DNA of 5,257 nt from Alistipes sp. CAG:435. GTDB lineage: Bacteria > Bacteroidota > Bacteroidia > Bacteroidales > UBA932. Below the pieces are notes generated by a model that worked only from the letters and a program-made list of their open reading frames with translations, made no database searches and was not told the DNA's origin. The position numbers were made by a program, and so were the translations under genes. The stretch spans positions 60,940 through 66,196 of the forward strand of contig FR893120.1 in NCBI GenBank assembly GCA_000433355.1, given 5' to 3'. Positions 1 to 5,166 of the stretch are shown piece by piece (position 1 is the stretch's first letter; each line of letters opens with the position of its first letter).

Positions 1-809
1 CGTTCGTCCATGCTTGCTTTGCAGACGGAATCCCTTCTGAACAAAGAACGGCAAAGTTCACGTGCCTCATCCCTGAGCGCCTTGTCGGACCTGTCCTGCA
101 GTAGACTGTTCGAGGACTCCCGGTCGATCTGAGCCTCAATGTCTTTCTTTTGATGAAGGAAAGCGAGAAAAGCCCTGATTGACATGAACAACCTTTCGAC
201 TACATCCCAGTTAAGATAGGAATGCGGGATAATCATTCCGGAATCATCGTATCTCCAATCGGATGGAAGCTGGACTTTTGTATTGAACATAGCCTTGCGC
301 TGCCTTACACTGAGGCTTCCGATACAGGTCCCATAGCTTTCGGTCACGTTGTGATCCACGAATAGGATGTCACCGGGTCCCCAGCGGTAGCGCCATGGCG
401 CTTGAGGGAAGCCTGCCGCGATACTGTTACGGTAGACGTAGATGATCTTGTTTTTCAGTTCCGTTTCCGTTTCGATCCCATCAATTGAGATGTCTATTCC
501 TTTGGGAATATATTCCTTGCGTCCTGTCTTTTTCATCCAGGTCTCAAGCTGGCGCTTTATGAAGCGTCTCATTCTCTCGCAGTCTTCCGGCCGGCCACGG
601 ACAATCTCGTGAAAGTGTGTCCCCATGACCTGTATCATCAGTAAACTTACATCGCAGGCATGGGCTGCTATGGGGAGAAGGTTCATGCCGAAGATGCGGT
701 CTTCCTCGGTCTCAAAAAGGTTCTTGACTGAGTGTCCGTTAGAGTAGATGTGGGCATAAAACCCTTCCAGAGGCTTGTCTATCCAGCCGTTGATGCTTTG
801 TGTGGTCAT
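1..809 (-). CDS. REP-associated (RAYT/Y1 HUH) transposase-like protein, C-terminus cut by window edge
   Basis: Open frame from ATG at 809 to the window edge (269 codons, no stop), so the C-terminus is missing. Proteins of this fold nick and rejoin single-stranded DNA at hairpins through an HUH metal site and a catalytic tyrosine. Visible here: an early 'FYAHIYSNGH' strand (17-26), the HUH motif H65-F66-H67 in 'VMGTHFHEIV', then a segment near 122-143 (IIYVYRNSIAAGF followed by P..YRW) that matches the RAYT block 'YVhxNPvxAGl..p..Y.WSS'. Y124 or Y126 is the best-placed nucleophile. The usual NP is NS (128-129), and the 'MPNHvH' lead is 'MGTHFH'. Residues about 165-269 form a second part ('LPSDW..D..GMIIPHSYLNW..VE.LF') that I recall from Bacteroidales relatives but cannot name. 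RAYTs are usually single-copy and domesticated, not insertion sequences. No terminal repeats of a mobile element are visible. The family is fairly sure; activity is inferred. Confidence 0.75.
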   Translation of the reverse strand, partial: MTTQSINGWIDKPLEGFYAHIYSNGHSVKNLFETEEDRIFGMNLLPIAAHACDVSLLMIQVMGTHFHEIVRGRPEDCERMRRFIKRQLETWMKKTGRKEYIPKGIDISIDGIETETELKNKIIYVYRNSIAAGFPQAPWRYRWGPGDILFVDHNVTESYGTCIGSLSVRQRKAMFNTKVQLPSDWRYDDSGMIIPHSYLNWDVVERLFMSIRAFLAFLHQKKDIEAQIDRESSNSLLQDRSDKALRDEARELCRSLFRRDSVCKASMDE

Positions 810-843
810 AATGAAGTTTTTTAGTTGTTTGGGTTACTTTTTT

Positions 844-879
844 AGCCGGGAACACCGGTTCACGACCTGCGGCAGGTCG
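844..879. repeat. Two adjacent hairpins in the predicted leader of the RAYT-like gene
   Basis: CGACCTGC (863-870) and GCAGGTCG (872-879) form a perfect 8+8 palindrome around one central base (in practice 7 bp with a 3-nt loop). Directly beside it AGCCGG (844-849) pairs with CCGGTT (855-860), with one G-T wobble and a 5-nt loop. They lie 35 to 70 bp before the start codon and inside the predicted transcript. They could be REP-like targets of the adjacent transposase-like protein or an RNA control element. No U-tract follows, so they do not look like a terminator. Confidence 0.5.
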
Positions 880-894
880 CTGTGGCAATCGAAA

Positions 895-926
895 CAAATT
901 TATGAATATTATCACATATCTTCAAG
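895..926 (-). promoter_or_regulatory. Bacteroidetes-type promoter for the RAYT-like gene
   Basis: On the minus strand CTTG (923-926) is followed after 20 nt by TAAATTTG (895-902), an exact fit to the Bacteroidetes -7 box TAnnTTTG with a near-match -33 element at the usual distance. Transcription would start near 888-891 and leave a leader of about 80 nt before the ATG at 809. Confidence 0.55.
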
Positions 927-1362
927 CTTTCCATGAAAATAAGTCTCATTATCTACAATGCTGTATCAAACATAGTAGCCAGACTGGAAGTCATTAGATT
1001 ATGTCGGCCCAAAGATTTCCCGTAACCGTTTTTCATGCTCCTCAGGGCTGTCACAAAGTGACTGTGGGTAGGAAGTTGGTGATTGAAGCGAATTAAAGAG
1101 CCCTTTATCACCCTTCTCTTTGAAATTGGCGGGAACGCTAATGTGCCTTGCGTGGGTTTCAGCAACATGGTGTCGTTCCCGAAGAGGTGTCAGAAAGTTG
1201 TGTCGGGAACACTGAATATGCCTGCAAGCCATTTAACTGTAGACTACTGTTTCCGTCAACTTCAAAAATACGTCGTCCCATAAGGTGAAGGCTAGGGAAT
1301 TGACGGGATTGCTAATAGGCAGCGGCAAAATACAGGGTTCATCAAGGTGAAAGGTTACGAGG

Positions 1363-2079
1363 TCACTTCATGGTGAGGTAGTGGCGGCGGAGGGGTTCGG
1401 GGAACTTCTCGATGGAGTAGCGGAGCATCGTGCGGGGCATCGAGGTGGCATATTCATCGAGAAAGAGTTCGAGGCGGCGCCGGTCGCGCTTGCCGGCTTC
1501 GCGGAGCATCCAGCCGACGGCCTTGTGCATCAGGTCGTGCTTATGGGACATCAGCTTGACAGCCAGAGAGTAAGTGTCGTTGAACTCGCCGTTCCGGATC
1601 AGAGTCAGAGTCGAGACGATGGCGATTCTCTGCTCCCACAGCAAAGTGCTGTCCGCCAATGAATATAACCGCTCCCGCTCCTGTGGGTTCTCAAGAAGAT
1701 AGCCACCGACAATGGATGGAGCGGTCAGGTCGACCAGATCCCAGTTGTTGATTCCGGAGGTGTGTGAAAGATAGAACTCGAAAACCTCTTTCGGGACGGA
1801 TTTCCGGCTCTGCTGCACGAGGATTATAAGCGCACATAGACGGGCTTCGTGCCAAGGAGAACCTAGCAAGGCCTCTATGTCGAACAACGATGCGAACAGA
1901 TTCTTTTTCGCCACGGCCCTGACATCCGGCACGACCACACCCAGAAAACGGTCGCCTTCACCATATTCGCCGACTCCACACTTGAAGAACCGTGGCAGCA
2001 CGACGCGCTTCTCCTCTGAATGAAGCGCATCCAGTTCAGCGGTCACCCTTTCGGCGAATGTTGTTGGATTCTGTTCCAT
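1363..2079 (-). CDS. AlkD-like DNA alkylation repair HEAT-repeat protein
   Basis: A 238-residue protein of the DNA_alkylation (AlkD) family, whose best-known member excises N3- and N7-alkylpurines without flipping the base. The length is typical and the whole protein is the all-helical repeat domain. Diagnostic residues are present: 'NNWDLVD' gives W113 and D117, matching the DNA-contacting Trp and catalytic Asp of Bacillus AlkD; W148/R151 in 'LWEQRIAIVST' supply the conserved Arg; and 'HKAVGWMLREAGK' (185-197) supplies the third Trp, W190. So it is probably active. A basic patch (198-202) follows. Start: ATG at 2079, 5 nt after an AAGGA, unusually good for this window. It lies 21 bp downstream of the DUF2147 gene on the same strand and shows no promoter of its own, so co-transcription is likely. 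No functional link between the two is evident. Not called alkD because Bacteroidales members of the wider family are poorly characterised. Confidence 0.9.
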   Translation of the reverse strand: MEQNPTTFAERVTAELDALHSEEKRVVLPRFFKCGVGEYGEGDRFLGVVVPDVRAVAKKNLFASLFDIEALLGSPWHEARLCALIILVQQSRKSVPKEVFEFYLSHTSGINNWDLVDLTAPSIVGGYLLENPQERERLYSLADSTLLWEQRIAIVSTLTLIRNGEFNDTYSLAVKLMSHKHDLMHKAVGWMLREAGKRDRRRLELFLDEYATSMPRTMLRYSIEKFPEPLRRHYLTMK

Positions 2080-2084
2080 TGTTG

Positions 2085-2089
2085 TCCTT
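2085..2089 (-). promoter_or_regulatory. Shine-Dalgarno-like AAGGA before the AlkD-like gene
   Basis: AAGGA on the minus strand, 5 nt before the ATG at 2079. It supports this start and suggests independent initiation within the two-gene transcript. Other genes here have no comparable site. Confidence 0.5.
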
Positions 2090-2100
2090 ATGAAGAAAGC

Positions 2101-2661
2101 TTACAGTCTGGTCCATGTCACGGTTTCGGAGAAGCCCATCTTGGAGCCCTTTAGCGAAAGGGTCTTGGAGTCCGAGAACCAGGCTTTGAGGGAGGCGTTG
2201 ATGCCTCGCACTGGGTCATAGATGTTGGCTCCACTCCAGACTTTGGCAGAAGCGTCATATTTCAAACCTTTGAATATCACGATTTTGTCACAATCGACAT
2301 TCCTCAGCGACTTGTCCGGATTCTTGGCATCCTTGCGGACAGATCCATCTTTCTCTGTCCTGTTCTGGACCCAGAAGACCTGTGCGGTGTAGGAGCCGTC
2401 GGCATTTTTGAAAACCTTGACCTTGCTTTTCTCGCCTTTATGATCGACAAGGTAATCACCGATGATGTTGTCTCCGGCCGCGTTCGGATCTTCCGCACTC
2501 GCAGATGTTTCCGTAAGGCTGGTTTCAGGTGCGGCCAAAGATCCATTGTAGTTTTTGATTGTCAATTCCATGCGTGAACCTGCGGCCTGAACAGGACCAC
2601 AGAACGTAAACAGTGTGATGGCAGCGCAGAGCAAGCCGAAATCCTTTGACTTCATATTCAT
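2101..2661 (-). CDS. Secreted DUF2147 family protein
   Basis: A 186-residue exported protein. Residues 1-26 are a signal peptide: a short basic start, a hydrophobic run (about 8-22) and a VQA cleavage site before A27, with no lipobox. A loose Ser/Thr/Ala/Glu-rich linker (about 40-65) precedes the DUF2147 domain (66-186), recognised by 'IIGDYLVD' at its start, 'KNPDKSLR' (113-120), 'GLKYD' with 'WSGANIYDP' (132-150), and the closing 'WTRL'. The family is a small beta-barrel of unknown function, found in the periplasm or envelope. The linker is longer than I expect for the family. Two ATGs lie two codons apart at the start (M1 and M3); either gives a usable signal peptide. No convincing promoter was found in the 119 bp shared with the divergent HAD gene. 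It is the first gene of a likely pair with the AlkD-like gene. Confidence 0.85.
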   Translation of the reverse strand: MNMKSKDFGLLCAAITLFTFCGPVQAAGSRMELTIKNYNGSLAAPETSLTETSASAEDPNAAGDNIIGDYLVDHKGEKSKVKVFKNADGSYTAQVFWVQNRTEKDGSVRKDAKNPDKSLRNVDCDKIVIFKGLKYDASAKVWSGANIYDPVRGINASLKAWFSDSKTLSLKGSKMGFSETVTWTRL

Positions 2662-2742
2662 GAAAATTAATATGTTGGTATAATAATTGTCCGCTTCGTT
2701 TTTGGCGCGGCGATGGTACTGTTGCCATTTCTGTGCCGAGGG

Positions 2743-2773
2743 CTTGAAATCTCGACAATTTGAGTTAATTTTG
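2743..2773 (+). promoter_or_regulatory. Bacteroidetes-type promoter for the HAD phosphatase gene
   Basis: CTTG (2743-2746), a 19-nt spacer, then TAATTTTG (2766-2773), an exact TAnnTTTG -7 box. It has the same form as the promoter of the RAYT-like gene, including a shared GCTTGAA around the -33 element. The box ends 7 bp before the ATG at 2781, so transcription would start at, or within a few bases of, the start codon. Confidence 0.6.
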
Positions 2774-2780
2774 CCGCGAT

Positions 2781-3434
2781 ATGAACAACGGACTTATTAT
2801 TCTGGATTTTGACGGTACCCTTTGCGATACCAGAAATACCATTGTCAAGACGCTTCAGATGACGATGGAGAAACTTTGCCTGCCAGTGGCTGATGAATAT
2901 GCCTGCGCGGCGACAATCGGACTTCCTTTGAGTGAAAGCTTCAAGACTATGTTCCCGTCGTTGACGGAGGGGCAGGCTCAGGAGTGCGCAGAGGCCTATA
3001 GGGACATATTCGAAGAAAACAAGAGGCTGCTTGCTCCGAAGGTTTTCCCCGATGTGCCGGAAACTCTGGCGGAACTTCGCAGAAGGGGCTTCGTGTTGAC
3101 AATCGCTTCTTCCCGTTCTAATCATTCGCTCATGGATTTTGTCATGACTTTCGGTTTTGACAAGGAAATCTCGCTTGTGCTTGGGGCGGATGACGTGACG
3201 AAAGCCAAGCCGGATCCGGAACCTGTCCTTCTGACTTTGAAAAAACTGGGATTCAGCGCATCCCGGACATTGGTTGTCGGCGACATGCCTTTTGACATCC
3301 TGATGGGCCGCGGGGCCGGCGCCAGGACTTGCGGTGTCACCTATGGCAACTCCACGCGCGAGGAACTGCAAGGCTCCGGTGCTGATTACGTCATTGATGA
3401 TTTCGCTTCTCTTATGTATTTGGATTGGTTGTGA
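2781..3434 (+). CDS. HAD-superfamily phosphatase, phosphoglycolate-phosphatase-like
   Basis: A 217-residue cytoplasmic HAD hydrolase with all four motifs. Motif I is DFDGTL (9-14), with nucleophile D9 and acid/base D11. Motif II is S110 in 'TIASSR'. Motif III is K143 in 'KAKPDPEP'. Motif IV is 'VVGDMPFD', with D168 and D172 for Mg2+. Residues about 15-85 form the helical C1 cap typical of the Gph/beta-phosphoglucomutase group. Length and motif spacing fit phosphoglycolate phosphatase or a nucleotide phosphatase; substrate cannot be read from sequence. The start is set by a -7 box ending 7 bp upstream and by the DFDGTL motif starting only nine residues in. There is no room for a Shine-Dalgarno site, so the mRNA may be leaderless. 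It is a single-gene unit, divergent from the DUF2147 gene and closed 15 bp after its TGA by a long terminator hairpin. Confidence 0.92.
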   Translation: MNNGLIILDFDGTLCDTRNTIVKTLQMTMEKLCLPVADEYACAATIGLPLSESFKTMFPSLTEGQAQECAEAYRDIFEENKRLLAPKVFPDVPETLAELRRRGFVLTIASSRSNHSLMDFVMTFGFDKEISLVLGADDVTKAKPDPEPVLLTLKKLGFSASRTLVVGDMPFDILMGRGAGARTCGVTYGNSTREELQGSGADYVIDDFASLMYLDWL

Positions 3435-3448
3435 TTTTGCTTGTGAGA

Positions 3449-3515
3449 GCGGCGAAAAAAGAAAAACCTGAATTTTGCAAGGTTGACCAAAATTCAGGTT
3501 TTTATTTTTCGCCGC
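3449..3515. terminator. Long bidirectional terminator hairpin after the HAD gene
   Basis: The left arm 3449-3477 and right arm 3488-3515 pair over about 27 bp with one small asymmetric interruption: a GC clamp GCGGCG/CGCCGC, an A5/T5 stretch, then a 16-bp AAAAACCTGAATTTTG block, around a 10-nt loop (3478-3487). The right arm carries T-runs for the plus strand and the left arm supplies them for the minus strand. It begins 15 bp after the HAD stop codon. Confidence 0.85.
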
Positions 3516-3628
3516 CTTTGTGCTCGAATGGTTAAGTTATTTATAACCGGACTATGCACTTTAGGCTTGTGCCTGATAATAGGTACTATTTACTCTATGA
3601 CTTGCAAATCCATAAGAGTGCACCAATA

Positions 3629-3698
3629 GACAGCGAAAAAATCAAACGTCAAATTTTGGTAACGTGCAAAATTTGACATTTGCCTTTTTTTCGATGTC
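3629..3698. terminator. Second long terminator-like hairpin, after the transglycosylase operon
   Basis: The inner stem GTCAAATTTTG (3648-3658) pairs perfectly with CAAAATTTGAC (3667-3677) around an 8-nt loop. Beyond a mismatch the pairing continues through AAA/TTT, A6/T7 and an outer GACAGCG/CGATGTC block with one mismatch. Read on the minus strand the stem runs into a T6 tract, which fits termination for the convergent transglycosylase operon, whose stop is about 100 bp away. Its layout copies the first hairpin. Confidence 0.75.
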
Positions 3699-3735
3699 GC
3701 CTACACATAAAGTCGCTTTGCCTTTTCTACACTTC

Positions 3736-3758
3736 GTCACTTCGACAGGCTCAGTGAC
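3736..3758. repeat. REP-like palindrome
   Basis: GTCACT (3736-3741) and AGTGAC (3753-3758) form a 6-bp stem around TTCGACAGGCTC. The TTCGACAGGCTCAGTGACC core is a word I recall as a scattered intergenic repeat in many bacterial genomes, often linked to RAYT proteins. It lies 38 bp after the transglycosylase stop codon, a usual REP position. Only this one clear copy is in the window, so the repeat status rests on recollection. Confidence 0.5.
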
Positions 3759-3796
3759 CACAACACATCTGAATGGTAATCCAGAGAGAGGAAACA

Positions 3797-4681
3797 CTAT
3801 TTTCCACTCGGGATGATGATCTTGTAGGTGTGGCCGGCCTTGTTGAGCAGTTTGTTGTCCCTAAGCCAGAGATTGGCCTCTTTCAGCTGGTAATAGGTCA
3901 CACCGTGCTCTTCGGCGAAATCCACCAGACTGGCTATCGCCCCGCTTACAGTGACAACCTCCTTAGGAGAATAGCAAGGATATTTCTCGAAATCATTCAC
4001 ATTGAACCCGAAAGCGGCCGGAGTCTCGAAAAACATTTTGGCGGAAAGCACCCTGAACATATAACGAGAGGTCTCCTCGACCATCCAAAGATCAAGGGCG
4101 GATTTCTGCCTCTGGTCGGAGAGGCGGCGGGATATTCCTCCCTGCCCGGCGTTGTAGCTTGCCGCCACAGTCATCCAGTCCCCGTACTTCTCGTACGCCC
4201 TGCGAAGGTACTTGCAAGCCGCCACAGTCTCTTTCTCGATGTTGTAACGCTCGTCCACCTCGGCGTCAATGATGAGGCCATATTCCTTACCCGTCGTCTT
4301 TGTGAACTGCCAGAGACCAGCCGCGCCAGCCGATGAATATGCCTTAGGGTTTAGGTTGCTTTCGATCGCCATGAGGTACTTCAGGTCATCCGGGATGCCG
4401 TTCTGCCGGAGGATCGGCTCAACCATCCTGAAATAGCGGTCTGACTTCTTCAGCATCAGGATCGAGTTGGAGTGCATGTAGGTGAACGAGATCAGTTCCC
4501 TGTCCATTCTTTCGTAGAGGTCGCTTCTGTCGAACCGTATGGTGTCGCCCGCGAAAATTATCTGTTTCGGAACCGCCGGAGCGCGGAAATGCAGCTCTTC
4601 CTGCGGGTAGATCTGTGCGGGGGAGAGTGTGGCGGCTCCAAGTGCGAGCGCGGTGAGTAGGAATATTCTTTTAAGATTCAT
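3797..4681 (-). CDS. Secreted lytic transglycosylase (MltD-like SLT domain, LysM-like C-terminus)
   Basis: A 294-residue envelope enzyme that cleaves the MurNAc-GlcNAc bond of peptidoglycan to leave 1,6-anhydro ends. Residues 1-22 are a signal peptide ending SPA before Q23, with no lipobox Cys, so it is probably periplasmic and soluble. The SLT family 1 domain (about 83-215) shows the catalytic Glu E107 in 'AIESNLNP', 'SSAGAAGLWQF' (116-126), 'AASYNAG' (173-179) and the 'EETSRY' helix (202-207), the layout of MltD. Residues 242-291 ('VVTVSG..SLVDFAEEHGVTYYQLKEAN', then 'AGHTYKIIIP') look like a single divergent LysM repeat for glycan binding. MltD itself is longer with more LysM. The ATG at 4681 overlaps the stop of the acetyltransferase gene (ATGA), so translation is likely coupled; no good ribosome site of its own is visible. 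A long hairpin downstream closes the transcript. Confidence 0.92.
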   Translation of the reverse strand: MNLKRIFLLTALALGAATLSPAQIYPQEELHFRAPAVPKQIIFAGDTIRFDRSDLYERMDRELISFTYMHSNSILMLKKSDRYFRMVEPILRQNGIPDDLKYLMAIESNLNPKAYSSAGAAGLWQFTKTTGKEYGLIIDAEVDERYNIEKETVAACKYLRRAYEKYGDWMTVAASYNAGQGGISRRLSDQRQKSALDLWMVEETSRYMFRVLSAKMFFETPAAFGFNVNDFEKYPCYSPKEVVTVSGAIASLVDFAEEHGVTYYQLKEANLWLRDNKLLNKAGHTYKIIIPSGK

Positions 4682-5166
4682 CGCTGTGTGATTTTTTGAT
4701 AGGCGAGCCTTTCCGATCCGTCGGCCAGAACGATCACGCCGCAGTAGGAGAATCCAGCCTTTTCTATGAGGCGGCGCATTATCCGGTTGTCGCGGTGGGT
4801 GTCGATGCGGAGGTTGCCGCTGACCGAAAGGGCATATTCAATGATCCTTCGGAACACGCCGTGGCTCTCGGGGATGCTGGCGATGCGGTGGATGACGTGG
4901 TAGGGTGAGCTGTCGTCAAGCCACTTGCCGTCGATTGATGAATATGTCGGTTCGGGCGAGGGGAGCAGGGCGAAGTAGGCGACCGGTTTTCCGTCTTGCT
5001 CAATGATGTGCGCTCCGCCCATGCTGATGTCCGTGCGTACGATGCCGGCGTCAGGGTAGCCGTCTCCCCACTGGGCGCTGTTGCCGTCCGAGCGCATGAT
5101 ATCCTTGGCCTTGTCGAATATCGCCAAGACTGCCTGGATGTCGTTTTCTGTCGCTTTCCTTATCAT
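4678..5166 (-). CDS. GNAT-family N-acetyltransferase
   Basis: A 162-residue single-domain GNAT enzyme, expected to move acetyl from acetyl-CoA to an amine on an unknown acceptor. The N-terminal 'MIRKATENDIQAVLAIFDKAK' pattern, with R3 and D9, and the central strands ending at 'IHRIAS' (92-97) fit the fold. The C-terminal 'RIDTHRDNRIMRRLIEKAGF' (120-139) is the well-conserved half. The acetyl-CoA loop, normally R/Q-x-x-G-x-G/A, is 'PESHGVFRR' (99-107): one Gly remains and the second is Phe, so cofactor binding may differ. Length is normal. Start ATG at 5166; there is no clear ribosome site and a 6-bp hairpin directly precedes it. It is upstream of, and overlaps by ATGA, the lytic transglycosylase gene. 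A cell-wall or small-molecule substrate is only a guess from that neighbour. Confidence 0.88.
   Translation of the reverse strand: MIRKATENDIQAVLAIFDKAKDIMRSDGNSAQWGDGYPDAGIVRTDISMGGAHIIEQDGKPVAYFALLPSPEPTYSSIDGKWLDDSSPYHVIHRIASIPESHGVFRRIIEYALSVSGNLRIDTHRDNRIMRRLIEKAGFSYCGVIVLADGSERLAYQKITQR

Larger units (their letters stand above)
810..1362. other. Gene-poor stretch between the RAYT-like gene and the AlkD-like gene
   Basis: About 550 bp with no convincing gene. It holds the promoter and hairpins of the RAYT-like gene at its left end, a small hairpin GTCAC-AAA-GTGAC (1050-1062), an 8-bp inverted repeat GTTCCCGA/TCGGGAAC (1175-1182 and 1203-1210, 20-nt spacer), and one copy of the recurring word TGAATATGCC (1213-1222). 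Short frames of 66 to 77 codons overlap on both strands. The minus one at 999-1232, ending in a helical 'SPEEHEKRLREIFG', reads most like protein but has no recognised family, promoter or ribosome site. No clear terminator is seen after the AlkD-like gene. The stretch may be a decayed element or plain spacer. Confidence 0.5.
3435..3796. other. Convergent intergenic stretch with two hairpins and a REP-like palindrome
   Basis: About 360 bp between the 3' ends of the HAD and transglycosylase genes. It holds two long terminator-like hairpins and a REP-like palindrome, listed separately. The 113 bp between the hairpins contains only small inverted repeats (GGTTA/TAACC at 3530-3548 and AGGC-TTGT-GCCT at 3563-3574). 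I see no tRNA or open frame there. Confidence 0.6.
1213..4948. repeat. Dispersed recurring word TGAATATGCC (often GATGAATATGCC)
   Basis: Exact TGAATATGCC lies at 1213-1222 (+), 1447-1456 (-), 2894-2903 (+), 4334-4343 (+) and 4831-4840 (-). Three of these extend to the 12-mer GATGAATATGCC (1447-1458 on the minus strand, 2892-2903, 4332-4343). Close variants are GATGAATATGTC (4937-4948, +), ATGAATATG (2653-2661, -, at the start codon of the DUF2147 gene) and ATGAATATA (1659-1667, +). Copies sit in four genes and one intergenic stretch. Within genes they are read as GAA-TAT-GCC (E-Y-A) or, from the other strand, as GCA-TAT-TCA (A-Y-S). Confidence 0.6.

Noticed and set aside
485..520. GAATATATTC palindrome inside the RAYT-like gene (about 507-516)
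   Set aside because: It is a short AT palindrome within coding sequence and does not match the TGAATATGCC word beyond its GAATAT core.
999..1232. 77-codon minus frame in the gene-poor stretch
   Set aside because: Partly protein-like at its end, but it has no family, promoter or ribosome site, and overlapping frames on both strands have similar length. Kept as an observation, not a gene.
1381..1662. 93-codon plus-strand frame opposite the AlkD-like gene
   Set aside because: It is antisense to a conserved repair gene with intact key residues and has no promoter or family match.
2667..3371. 234-codon minus-strand open frame opposite the HAD gene
   Set aside because: It is antisense to a gene with all four HAD motifs, runs through that gene's promoter, and its peptide shows no domain or sensible composition.
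3516..3628. Possible tRNA or small RNA between the two hairpins
   Set aside because: Small inverted repeats exist, but no cloverleaf, T-loop consensus or promoter could be built from it.
3773..4336. 187-codon plus-strand open frame opposite the transglycosylase
   Set aside because: It is a shadow of a clear SLT-domain gene on the other strand, with no recognisable motif.
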